Assembly (NCBI GenBank): GCA_900107365.1
Contig: FNPS01000018.1
Coordinates: forward strand, 1 to 46,519
Source: Flavobacterium aquidurense
GTDB lineage: Bacteria; Bacteroidota; Bacteroidia; Flavobacteriales; Flavobacteriaceae
Direction of reading: 5' to 3'
DNA: 46,519 nucleotides
The first letter of the stretch is position 1; the number at the start of each line of letters is the position of its first letter. Under the pieces are notes generated by a model. The model made no database searches, was not told the origin of the DNA, and saw nothing but the letters and a program-made list of their open reading frames with translations. The translations under genes and the position numbers were made by a program. Positions 17,800-26,468 of the stretch are shown piece by piece.

Positions 17800-18894
17800 A
17801 TGAAAAAGTCAATAATTTTTACAACAGTTTTTACTCTGGTATTCACATTACAAAGCTGTAAGGACAAAAAAAGTACTGAAGCTGCAACAGAAACAACAGA
17901 AACAACAGAACCCGTGAAAGATTCTACAGTAAGTGTAACCAAAGATAATTTTGCCTATGCCATGACCGATATGGCCATGCAGAAGGAGTTTGAGCAAGGC
18001 GGTGATAATAAATTCAATCACCACAGAAAACCAATGCCGCTTGACGAACAGCCGGCACCTCTTATGAACCGCGATACCAATTATTCTTTTGCCATTCTGG
18101 ACGGAAAAGGAGATGTGGCTATTACGCTTCCTAAAAATGACGGCCGTTATATGTCACTTCATATTATGAACCACGAACATATTACTTACAAAGTATATTA
18201 TGGACCGGGAAGATATGTAATTCCGGCCTCTAAGACTACCGATTTCTTTTATGCCAATGTCAGAATACAGATAAACCCTAAAGATCCTGCTGATATTAAA
18301 AAAGTAAATGATTATCAGGATCAGCTTAAAATTGAATTCCTTAATGGTTATAAACCAAGGTCTTTTAAGGCAACCAACTGGAATATGAAGGAATTCGATG
18401 AGGTGCGTAAGGGTTATGTAGAAGCAGCTCAAAAAGAAGGGGTTCAGGGAACTATGGGAACAGAAGACAAACCTGTTTCTCTTGAGGCCAGAAACAGAGG
18501 TGTTGCAATTGCAACAGGACTTTTGCCTGATAAAGAGGCTATTTATTTAACTGCAAAACATGAAGCAGAAAAAGGCAAAAGCTATAAAGCAGTTTATAAA
18601 GTGCCTGAATTGCGTGACCCAAAACTTGGTTTTTATTCCATTACCGTTTATGGTGATGATCAGTACCTGAAAACCGACCAAGGATCAATTATAAGTAATA
18701 AAGATGTTAAACTGAATCCTGACGGTAAAACTTTTGACCTTTATTTTGTGCCTGAAGCAGAGTTTGGAAAAGGCAAACACGCCAACGAGGTCATTATACC
18801 AACTCAACCGTTCTGGACTTGTACAAGAGTATATATGCCTGGGGAATCTGTAACAAATGGCAGTTATAAATTACCAGTCCTGACTAAGATCTAA
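17800..18894 (+). CDS. DUF1254/DUF1214-type lipoprotein C (short form)
   Basis: A 364-residue lipoprotein with lipobox LQSC (Cys20) and a Thr/Glu-rich linker (residues 25-45). It is shorter than the other members. The N-terminal half keeps the core NRDTNYSFAILDGKGDVAIT found in DUF1254 (compare PNNDTPYSWAILDL in protein F). The C-terminal half is DUF1214-like (DPKLGFYSITVYGDDQYLKT; FWTCTRVYMPGESVTNGSYK). It follows gene B by 14 bases. The function is unknown; it could be a partner subunit of the longer paralogues. Confidence 0.85.
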   Translation: MKKSIIFTTVFTLVFTLQSCKDKKSTEAATETTETTEPVKDSTVSVTKDNFAYAMTDMAMQKEFEQGGDNKFNHHRKPMPLDEQPAPLMNRDTNYSFAILDGKGDVAITLPKNDGRYMSLHIMNHEHITYKVYYGPGRYVIPASKTTDFFYANVRIQINPKDPADIKKVNDYQDQLKIEFLNGYKPRSFKATNWNMKEFDEVRKGYVEAAQKEGVQGTMGTEDKPVSLEARNRGVAIATGLLPDKEAIYLTAKHEAEKGKSYKAVYKVPELRDPKLGFYSITVYGDDQYLKTDQGSIISNKDVKLNPDGKTFDLYFVPEAEFGKGKHANEVIIPTQPFWTCTRVYMPGESVTNGSYKLPVLTKI

Positions 18895-18924
18895 AAAATA
18901 GTTTAGTTCACCAATCTGATACTT

Positions 18925-19725
18925 ATGAAAGGTTATTTTTTAGCAACCCTCTTTTTCTTTATTATTTCATGTGGTTATTCACAAGTAGAAGATTCTAAGT
19001 TGTCTCTTGATGAAATGAATAAGAAAAGGCAAAATCCGGTTGAAGGACTCAGGAGTATTTATGGACAGGCTATATTAGTTCCCGACACGGGAGAAGGTAC
19101 AGCCCAGTCGTATAGTATTCAGCCCGTTTGGCCTTTTAAAATTAGCAGCAAAATAAAATTGATTACTTACACTATAATCCCAATCCAGCATATTCCGGCA
19201 TTTGATAAAAATGGCGAATCGACAACCGGGTTGGGCAATATTCTTTTTAACGGATATTTTACCCCAATAGAAAAAAAAGGAAGGCTTATTTGGGGGGCTG
19301 GCCCCGCTGTACAATTCCCTACAAGAACAGATGCTGCTCTGGGATCCAACAAAGTAAGTATGGGACCATCGGGTCTGTTGTATTTCGCGGGCGAGAAATT
19401 CTCGGGCGGAATAGTGGCTCAGAACTATTGGTCATTAGGAGGGACGGGTGTTAATAAAGTAGATGAATTCAGCCTGCAGTATATTGCATACTATAACTTT
19501 AAACAGGGATGGTTTGCCATAAGTAATGCTACAATTGTAGCAAACTGGCTTGCGGCAGATAATCAAAAATGGCTGGTACCAGTAGGTGGGGGACCAGGCA
19601 AAACCTTTCAGATAGGGAAGGGCAAGTTATTTTATTGCGGTACAGCCCAGCTTTTCTATAATGCTGTTAAACCGGATTATCTTGGGAATTGGGAAGTAAT
19701 ATTTCAATTGCAGGTTATTTTGTAA
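18925..19725 (+). CDS. Outer-membrane barrel protein (transporter-like) 1
   Basis: A 266-residue beta-strand-rich protein with a leader ending ISCGYSQ. It has alternating hydrophobic strands, frequent GPSGLLYF/GPAVQFPT-type turns and a terminal hydrophobic residue, as in outer-membrane barrels. The pattern NPVEGL...SIQPVWPFKI...GLGNILFNGYFTP matches the transporter family often mislabelled 'neuromedin U' in databases; this is my recollection, not a search. A putative lipobox IISC competes with a normal signal peptidase I site. It is about 30 bases downstream of lipoprotein C, so likely in the same operon. Proposed role: passage of substrate or product across the outer membrane. Confidence 0.75.
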   Translation: MKGYFLATLFFFIISCGYSQVEDSKLSLDEMNKKRQNPVEGLRSIYGQAILVPDTGEGTAQSYSIQPVWPFKISSKIKLITYTIIPIQHIPAFDKNGESTTGLGNILFNGYFTPIEKKGRLIWGAGPAVQFPTRTDAALGSNKVSMGPSGLLYFAGEKFSGGIVAQNYWSLGGTGVNKVDEFSLQYIAYYNFKQGWFAISNATIVANWLAADNQKWLVPVGGGPGKTFQIGKGKLFYCGTAQLFYNAVKPDYLGNWEVIFQLQVIL

Positions 19726-19831
19726 AAGAGTAGTGGCCCCCTTGTAATACGAAGATAAAGGAGAAAGGAAAATTTTGGTTAATTGTCTTTTTTTGAGTTT
19801 AAAAAGTAATGAATATTTAAAATAAAAAATT

Positions 19832-20656
19832 ATGAAATTTTCAAGATATATTCCAGTCAAATTACTCTGCTTTACGTTTTTTTTTCTTTTAAACTATACT
19901 GTTTTTAGTCAGGAGCAGGAGAAAGCAGGAGCAAGTGCTCAGGAACTGGCAGATAAACTGGCCAATCCCGTTGCGAGCCTGATTAGTGTTCCGCTTCAAA
20001 ATAATCTTAATTATGGTATCGGACCTTATAATGGCATAAAATACACGGTCAATATACAGCCTGTAATTCCTTTTAAATTAAGTGATAATCTGGATTTGAT
20101 TACACGATATATTTTGCCGGTGGTGGACCAGCAGGATATTACTGGCGAAGACACCCATGAATTTGGCTTAAGTGATGCAACTGTAACGGCTTTTTTTGCT
20201 CCTAAAACTAAAGGAATTATTTTGGGGATTGGCCCTGCTTTTTTAGTGCCAACAGCAACCGACAAGTTACTAGGAACAGAAAAATTTGGAGTCGGGCCAA
20301 GTATCTTGGTCATGCATCAGAAAAATGGGCTTTCGTTGGGTTTTCTCGCTAATCAAATCTGGTCTGTAGCCGGAAATAATGATCGTAACGATGTTAATAG
20401 TTTTTACACCCAAATGTTTATGTCGTATAGTTATAAAAGTGGTGCCAGTTTAGGGGTGAATGCCGAAGTAACCCAGAATTGGGAAGGCAATACAACCATG
20501 ATTTCCTTAAATCCATCTGTTGGAGGCATAACCAAATTTGGAAGTCAGATTGTACAGTTTAGTGTCCAGCCTTTAATACCAATTGTAGGTCCTCATGAAA
20601 GTAAACCAGATTGGGGGCTAAGAGCTGTAGTAGCTTTTGTATTTCCTGGTTCATAG
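19832..20656 (+). CDS. Outer-membrane barrel protein (transporter-like) 2
   Basis: A 274-residue paralogue of the preceding barrel protein, with a normal signal peptide (NYTVFSQEQE). It shares NPVASLISVPLQ, NIQPVIPFKLS, FGLSDATVTAFFAP and IGPAFLVPTATDKLLGT with the family and ends in a hydrophobic strand (GLRAVVAFVFPGS). Tandem barrels of this family next to DUF1254 lipoproteins suggest a transport pair. The two genes lie about 110 bases apart and no terminator separates them. Confidence 0.78.
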   Translation: MKFSRYIPVKLLCFTFFFLLNYTVFSQEQEKAGASAQELADKLANPVASLISVPLQNNLNYGIGPYNGIKYTVNIQPVIPFKLSDNLDLITRYILPVVDQQDITGEDTHEFGLSDATVTAFFAPKTKGIILGIGPAFLVPTATDKLLGTEKFGVGPSILVMHQKNGLSLGFLANQIWSVAGNNDRNDVNSFYTQMFMSYSYKSGASLGVNAEVTQNWEGNTTMISLNPSVGGITKFGSQIVQFSVQPLIPIVGPHESKPDWGLRAVVAFVFPGS

Positions 20657-20761
20657 AGAGATTTTCGGAATTCATACCAATAATTTGTCAGCTGCTTTTT
20701 TTTAACTATTAGAAGAGATTGCTTGTAATGAGAGAATCGTATGAACCCAAATTAATAAACT

Positions 20762-21019
20762 ATGTCTATTCCTGAAGAGTTATACAGTGGAAAATTTGTA
20801 GAATATATAGAAACTATAAAAATCTTATATTTATGTGATGACAAATTTAAAAATTTATGCGACCAGTATTGCGGGGCTGCAAAAAAATCTAAGAAGTATC
20901 AAAAAAAGTTTGAGCATTTTTTTCATTCGAAGTTAAAGTCGGATAATTTATCAAAGGAATTAGAGGAAGAGATCTTATTTTATATGATACGCAATATGCA
21001 TTATGAAAAAAACGATTAA
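20762..21019 (+). CDS. Small hypothetical protein, helical
   Basis: An 85-residue cytoplasmic protein without a signal peptide, mostly charged helix (YSGKFVEYIETIKILYLC; NLSKELEEEILFYMIRNM). Its three Cys (DDKFKNLCDQYCGAAKK and one earlier) sit close together and could bind a metal or react to redox changes. It is the last gene before the terminator at 21182. I do not recognise a named family. Its place in the sulfatase/DUF1254 unit suggests a linked role. Confidence 0.65.
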   Translation: MSIPEELYSGKFVEYIETIKILYLCDDKFKNLCDQYCGAAKKSKKYQKKFEHFFHSKLKSDNLSKELEEEILFYMIRNMHYEKND

Positions 21020-21181
21020 TGGATTGGTTTAGAATATAGAGATAAGACCTTGAGTAATTTGTGATTAATACTATTTCTATTAGGTATGATAAAAAATGTA
21101 ATAAAATGTAAGATGTTTAATTAATTATTTTATAATTAAAAATTTTAAATTTCTTGTTTTTGGTTAGTTATTAGTTCGGAG

Positions 21182-21208
21182 AAACCTGCTCTTTGGCAGG
21201 TTTTTTTT
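21182..21208 (+). terminator. Rho-independent terminator
   Basis: Stem AAACCTGC (21182-21189) / GCAGGTTT (21196-21203), then a T run to 21208. It closes the unit that ends with the small gene at 21019. The next gene, at 21403, thus has its own promoter and operator. Confidence 0.85.
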
Positions 21209-21291
21209 CATAAATGTTGACGAACTTTTGAATCTAATGCTAAGAAATACAATTTTTACATATGGAATGCCTGCATCATTAAAGAAATGAT

Positions 21292-21313
21292 GTTTCACTT
21301 TATAAAATGCAAC
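21292..21313. promoter_or_regulatory. Palindromic operator, site 3
   Basis: A 22-bp palindrome with half-sites GTTTCACTTTA and TAAAATGCAAC, 89 bp before the DUF1254 gene at 21403. Read on the opposite strand it is nearly identical to site 2 (21 of 22 positions). Confidence 0.65.
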
Positions 21314-21402
21314 ATAACCAAGGCAACAATAATCGGTTATAATAAAAAAGTAGTTTAAATTTAATTAATGTTACTATAATCAATTACTTAAATATTTATA
21401 TT

Positions 21403-22893
21403 ATGAGAAAATTATCGTTTTGCCTCTGTGTCTTAATTGTGTCTATGACTTCATGTAAAAAGGAAACTGTAGTGAATGAAACTTCTGTTACTGCTCAAGA
21501 TTCAACAAATGCTTCCATTGATTCAAGTAAAGTTAATCTTAAAGGAAGTTTTGCCGGAACAACATTTTCTAAGGAATATGTTCGTGCTATTGGTCAGTTT
21601 GCCTACGTATGGGGATGGCCTATTGTAAATAGTTTTAACAGACGTGTTGCACTTACATCAGTATCTGAACCTGGCTTGCGAGGAGGTGTTTTACCTAATG
21701 CTCCTGTGGGGCATATTGCAATGCTTACAGATTACATAGCACCAGACCAACGCTTTGTAGCCTGTCCCAATCAGGATGTTACTTATGGCATGGGTTATGG
21801 CTCTCTGGATGATATGCCCGTGGTAATGCAGGTACCGGATTTTGGCGATCGCTTTTGGGTGTATGCTGCATGGGATGCCAGAACAGATGAATTTTCAAAA
21901 CTTGGTAAACAATATGGAACCAAACCCGGTTTTTATTTAATGGTTGGTCCGAACTGGAAAGGAAAAGTACCTGCTGGTATTTCTGGGGTTTTTCGATCTT
22001 CCACAGAACTGGCTGCTTTTTGTCCGAGAGTGTTTCTAAATGATACAGACGAAGACAGAAAAGCAATTCAGCCTGTTTTGAACCAAATAATGGCTTACCC
22101 GCTTACTGAATTTGACGGAAAAATGAAAACTATCGACTGGAAAAAAGTGCCTCATTTCCCTGTGCCTGGCAAAAGCAGTGATGAAGAAATTCAATGGGTG
22201 CCGGCAGCTACCTTTTTCGATCAGTTGCCAGATATCATGAAAAAAGTTCCTCCTTTAAAGGGAGAGGAAAGTATTTACGCTACCATTAATGCTGTGCTGG
22301 ATGCTGCCAAAAAAGACCCGTCCTTGATGGCTGTTTTAAAAGAGGTTGCTCTAACTGCCGATAAAGAAATGATCCAGCCTTTAAAACAATGGAAATACAA
22401 TGGCGTTCCGGCTGGTAATGGTTGGTTTTCTGATAAAAATAATGCGGATTTTGGAGTAGATTACTTTGTGCGTACCGCTACATCAAAATCAAATATGTAT
22501 GAGAATGTGTATACAGAAACCAAATATATTTATACTGATTTTGACAGCTCAGGAAAAGAACTCGATGGCAACAACTCTTATAAAGTAACTTTCAAAGCTG
22601 GACAAGAACCACCTGTTGAAGGATTTTGGTCTTTGACCCTGTATAATGATCATCATTTCTTTCATCCAAATCCTTTAAAACGATATTCGCTAGGAACAAA
22701 AAATAAAAACCTCAAAAGGAATGCAGATGGCTCGCTTACTTTATATGCCGGGGCGAAATCGCCTGGGGCTGATAAAGAAAGTAACTGGCTTCCGGCACCT
22801 AAGGGACATTTTTCTGTTTATCTGCGTTCCTATGGACCTAAACAGTCTGTAATAGACGGCACCTGGATGCCTCCAATAGTGGAGAAATACTAA
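21403..22893 (+). CDS. DUF1254/DUF1214 lipoprotein D
   Basis: A 496-residue lipoprotein with lipobox MTSC (Cys18). The DUF1254 domain begins at about 63 (QFAYVWGWPIVNSFNRR) and contains ACPNQDVTYGMGYGSLD, PGFYLMVGPNWKGKVP and IQPVLNQIMAYPLTEFDG. The C-terminal DUF1214 has PPVEGFWSLTLYNDHHFF and SNWLPAPKGHFSVYLRSYGP. It is very similar along its length to lipoprotein A. It is followed after 39 bases by the large arylsulfatase, so lipoprotein and enzyme are one transcription unit under operator site 3. The coupling supports a joint role in handling a sulfated compound. Confidence 0.92.
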   Translation: MRKLSFCLCVLIVSMTSCKKETVVNETSVTAQDSTNASIDSSKVNLKGSFAGTTFSKEYVRAIGQFAYVWGWPIVNSFNRRVALTSVSEPGLRGGVLPNAPVGHIAMLTDYIAPDQRFVACPNQDVTYGMGYGSLDDMPVVMQVPDFGDRFWVYAAWDARTDEFSKLGKQYGTKPGFYLMVGPNWKGKVPAGISGVFRSSTELAAFCPRVFLNDTDEDRKAIQPVLNQIMAYPLTEFDGKMKTIDWKKVPHFPVPGKSSDEEIQWVPAATFFDQLPDIMKKVPPLKGEESIYATINAVLDAAKKDPSLMAVLKEVALTADKEMIQPLKQWKYNGVPAGNGWFSDKNNADFGVDYFVRTATSKSNMYENVYTETKYIYTDFDSSGKELDGNNSYKVTFKAGQEPPVEGFWSLTLYNDHHFFHPNPLKRYSLGTKNKNLKRNADGSLTLYAGAKSPGADKESNWLPAPKGHFSVYLRSYGPKQSVIDGTWMPPIVEKY

Positions 22894-22932
22894 TTTTTTT
22901 TTAAAAAAAAATAATTTATTAAAACACATACT

Positions 22933-25260
22933 ATGAAAACTAAAAAGATTATCAGATTTATGTTGGTCTTGTTCGGTACTTTGTTTTTTACAAGTCTACA
23001 AGCACAAAATACAGGCGAAAAACTCCCGTATGACGACCCTGCATTTAAAGGTAAAATAGAGCGTACCTATGATAAGTCCAAACAGGCTTGGCCTGAGCTT
23101 CCTTCACTTCCCAAAGGCGCACCAAATGTTGTGGTAATTTTATTAGATGATGTTGGTTTTGGCATGGCTGGAACCTTCGGAGGTCCTGTTCCAATGCCTT
23201 ATTTAGATAAATTAGCAGACAAAGGGATTAAATACAATCGTTTTCACACTACTGCTATATGCAGCGCCTCAAGGGCTGCATTACTTACCGGTAGAAATCA
23301 CCATGTGGCAGGCAGCGGTTTTTTGGTTGAATGGGCAACAGGTTTTCCAAGTTATGACATGATGATACCAAGAAAAACAGCAACTTTTGCCGCAGCTTTA
23401 AAATACAATGGTATGAATACAGCATGGTTTGGTAAAAACCATAATACTCCCGATTGGGAAACTTCGGCTGTAGGTCCTTTCGACAGATGGCCAACTGGAA
23501 TGGGCTTTGATTATTTCTACGGATTTAATAATGGTGAAACAGATCAGTATCATCCTATTATTTTTGAAAACACAACTCCGGTGGAACAACCTAAAACGCC
23601 TAAAGAAGGCTATCATTTTATGACTGACATGACTGATAAAGCCATCTCATGGTTACAACTTCAAAAATCTATTGCTCCGGACAAACCGGTATTTATGTAT
23701 TTTGCTCCAGGAGCTGTTCATGCACCTCACCAGGTATTTAAAGAATGGAAAGATAAATTTAAAGGTAAATTTGATCAGGGCTGGGACAAACAAAGAGAAA
23801 TTACTTTTAAACGTCAAAAAGAAATGGGTATTATTCCTGCAGATGCGAAACTTCCTGCACGTAATCCTGATATTCAGGAATGGGACAAGCTCAATGCAGA
23901 CGAAAAGAAATTATACCTTGCAATGATGGAAAATTATGCAGGTTATATGGCTTTTGCTGATAGTGAAACAGGGCGTTTACTTTCCGCTATCGATAAACTT
24001 CCTGATGCTGATAATACGCTTGTTTTTTACATTGTAGGAGATAATGGAGCCAGTGCTGAAGGTGGTTTAGAAGGTACATTGAACGAGATAAAAGCCTTAA
24101 ACGGCATTCAAAGTTCGCTTAAAGAAAATTTAAAAGAAGTTGATAAATTAGGCGAATATGGTACTACACCTCATATTCCCGTAGGATGGGCTATGGCAGT
24201 AAACACACCATTTCAGTGGTGCAAACAAGTTGCTTCACACTTTGGAGGTACCAGAAATCCTTTAGTTGTATCATGGCCTAAAGTAATCAAACCAGACGGA
24301 ATTGTTCGTGATCAGTTTCTACATATTATAGATATTGCTCCAACTATAATGGAAGCTACAGGAACTACTTTTCCTGATTATGTTGATGGAGTCAAGCAAG
24401 TTCCTTTGGAAGGAAAATCATTTATGTCGACTTTTACAAATGCAAAAGCGCCAGAATTGAGAACGCAGCAATACTTTGAAATTTTTGATAATAAAGCGAT
24501 GTATAAAGATGGATGGATAGCTGCTCACCAGCATACTAAGCCTTGGAGGCAAGATGTAGCACCGGGTTTTGAAAATGAAGTCTGGCAGCTGTACAACATC
24601 AACGAAGATTTTACCGAAGCTACAGATTTATCAAAAAAATATCCTGAAAAATTAGCTGAACTAAAAAAGGTTTGGGAAGAAGACGCAATCAAATACAAAG
24701 TATTTCCTTTAGATGACAGGGGCGCTGCCCGACTTTCAGTTCCAAAACCTTCTCCATTAGGAGATCGAAAATCCTTTACTTTTTATGAAGGAGCGATTCG
24801 TATTCCTGAAACTGCAGCTCCAAATACTAAAAACAAGTCCTGGAATATGGAAGCCATGGTTAATACTGTAGACGGCAAAAAAGATGGCGTAATCAATGCA
24901 TTAGGAGGCATGGATGCCGGATATGTATTATATGTGAAAGACGGCTATCCGACTTTTGTATATAATTATTTTGGCACAGAAACGAAAATTACTTCTACTC
25001 AAAAACTACCAAACGGAGAAGCGTCGGTAAAATTAGACTTTGATTACCCTGGTGGCGGAGCAGGAAAACCCTCAAAAGTTAAAATTTCTATAAACAACAA
25101 AGAAGTAGGTAATGGGGACATTCCTGCTACAATTCCGGGAAGATTTGGCTTAGATACTTTTGGAATAGGAGAAGATACTGGTTCGCCTGTTACTAGAAAT
25201 TATCAAGTGCCTTTTAAATTTCAAGGAAAAATTGAAGAAGTAAATATTAATCTTTTATAG
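22933..25260 (+). CDS. Large arylsulfatase, exported
   Basis: A 775-residue sulfatase, with signal peptide 1-25 (SLQAQN). LLDDVGFG at 71-77 binds the metal. The maturation motif is CSASR at 110-114 (C-x-A-x-R form), so Cys110 becomes formylglycine. GKNHNTPDWE and VGDNGASAEGG are further active-site segments. After about residue 590, a C-terminal beta-sandwich extension is present (SFTFYEGAIRIPE...GYVLYVKDGYPTFVYNYFG), as in large AtsA-type arylsulfatases that act on small aryl or alkyl sulfates. It differs in class from the shorter CTPTR sulfatase at 12339. It is the last gene of the unit with lipoprotein D, followed by a strong terminator. Confidence 0.94.
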   Translation: MKTKKIIRFMLVLFGTLFFTSLQAQNTGEKLPYDDPAFKGKIERTYDKSKQAWPELPSLPKGAPNVVVILLDDVGFGMAGTFGGPVPMPYLDKLADKGIKYNRFHTTAICSASRAALLTGRNHHVAGSGFLVEWATGFPSYDMMIPRKTATFAAALKYNGMNTAWFGKNHNTPDWETSAVGPFDRWPTGMGFDYFYGFNNGETDQYHPIIFENTTPVEQPKTPKEGYHFMTDMTDKAISWLQLQKSIAPDKPVFMYFAPGAVHAPHQVFKEWKDKFKGKFDQGWDKQREITFKRQKEMGIIPADAKLPARNPDIQEWDKLNADEKKLYLAMMENYAGYMAFADSETGRLLSAIDKLPDADNTLVFYIVGDNGASAEGGLEGTLNEIKALNGIQSSLKENLKEVDKLGEYGTTPHIPVGWAMAVNTPFQWCKQVASHFGGTRNPLVVSWPKVIKPDGIVRDQFLHIIDIAPTIMEATGTTFPDYVDGVKQVPLEGKSFMSTFTNAKAPELRTQQYFEIFDNKAMYKDGWIAAHQHTKPWRQDVAPGFENEVWQLYNINEDFTEATDLSKKYPEKLAELKKVWEEDAIKYKVFPLDDRGAARLSVPKPSPLGDRKSFTFYEGAIRIPETAAPNTKNKSWNMEAMVNTVDGKKDGVINALGGMDAGYVLYVKDGYPTFVYNYFGTETKITSTQKLPNGEASVKLDFDYPGGGAGKPSKVKISINNKEVGNGDIPATIPGRFGLDTFGIGEDTGSPVTRNYQVPFKFQGKIEEVNINLL

Positions 25261-25272
25261 TCTTAGGAGAGT

Positions 25273-25305
25273 AAAAAACTCTGGGTATCTTACCTAGAGT
25301 TTTTT
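25273..25305 (+). terminator. Rho-independent terminator after the large sulfatase
   Basis: A 15-bp stem (25273-25287 / 25291-25305, loop TCT) with one G-T pair and flanking A and T runs, 13 bases after the stop codon. Confidence 0.85.
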
Positions 25306-25640
25306 GGTTCAATAGTAAGGTTTTTGTTTGTACAAATTAAAAGATATTGATAATCCAGTAATTATTAAATAAATTTTACGTTAAAGGGATTAGTATAATA
25401 CTCATCCCTTTAATTTTTAAGGGTTAAAACACTTTAAAATGACTTATGTATCTTAAATCTTTTAAACGTGAGAAAAGCGCTGTCAATGAAGGTGATGGAG
25501 ATTTAAAATAGTTTTATAGAAATTGACTCAGTAGAGATTCAAATGCGTTAATGCATCTATAATGGGCTACCTTGATTTGATATAAATTTCGAATTATACA
25601 TCACAATAGAAATCATTTCAATAGGAAAGAATGCGATGAG
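25306..25640. other. Intergenic, no gene seen
   Basis: Only very short frames, AT-rich. It separates the convergent sulfatase and DUF202 genes. Confidence 0.5.
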
Positions 25641-26033
25641 TTAAAAATCTAAGGCATATGCAGTCATAATTAAATATCCTATGAGAAAAATGCTCATTAA
25701 GGAGATAATAACTGTTAGAGCTGTCAATAATCCGGTAGAATAAAAGTATTCTCCCTTTTGTAACTGTTTATATGTTTTTTTGTATTTAAAATAGGATAAT
25801 AATATAACTAGAGTGCCTGTTAAAACGAAACCAATACCCATAAAATTAGTAAAGCTGTTTCTTGTGACATTGGCTTTTTGAAAAAAACTTGCAGGCAATT
25901 GGTTGACAAATAATGAGAATTTTACAATAACAAATCCAAAGACCATAATTCCGATACCTGTTCGAACCCATGCCAGAAATGTTCTTTCATTTGCCATATG
26001 TTCGCTTATCACTTGTTTAGTCTCTTTAACCAT
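25641..26033 (-). CDS. YidH/DUF202 family inner-membrane protein
   Basis: A 130-residue integral membrane protein with three hydrophobic segments at about 28-45, 62-82 and 103-125. The N-terminal HMANERTFLAWVRTGIGIM is the signature of the DUF202 (YidH-like) family. The molecular function of the family is unknown; in yeast, related domains occur in VTC polyphosphate complexes. The gene is single and is not linked by spacing to its neighbours. Confidence 0.92.
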   Translation of the reverse strand: MVKETKQVISEHMANERTFLAWVRTGIGIMVFGFVIVKFSLFVNQLPASFFQKANVTRNSFTNFMGIGFVLTGTLVILLSYFKYKKTYKQLQKGEYFYSTGLLTALTVIISLMSIFLIGYLIMTAYALDF

Positions 26034-26245
26034 TTTTTAAAATATTATGAAAATTAAAAAGTTAGATGTTTTTTATTTCTAAAATTATAACATTTAGTGT
26101 CGATTTTCAATTACAAGTCCAATAAATTTTCAGCGTTGTTAGTTGATTATGATTTATTTATCTTAAAAACTGTAGCTGTTTTGCAAGAATGGTTCTTGTT
26201 GAATAAATGTACATTTTAGCAACCAAGTTAATATCTAAGCTAAAA

Positions 26246-26413
26246 TTATTGTAATCTAATAGGACCTAAATCTGTCATTTTATCAAAAGAAGCGTGACTG
26301 GAATAATTACTGTACGCAGCTCTGTGGCTTGGTGCCAAACGTTCTATAATATCTACTGCTGCAGTCGCAATTGCGGGATTTATGAAATGTTCTTCTAATG
26401 TGATGATTTTCAT
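26246..26413 (-). pseudogene. Truncated amidohydrolase N-terminus
   Basis: A 55-codon frame starting MKIITLEEHF and reading on to NPAIATAAV. LEEHF is the N-terminal metal-site start of the amidohydrolase-2 (decarboxylase-like) TIM-barrel family, which normally has about 300 residues. The frame ends after TDLGPIRLQ-stop, so the catalytic barrel is missing. It follows the aldo/keto reductase by 55 bases on the same strand and was probably cotranscribed with it. It is likely non-functional. Confidence 0.7.
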
Positions 26414-26468
26414 TTTATTTGTTTATTTGTTAATTAATAAAGTTTTAAATCTTCCATTATTTAAGAAA

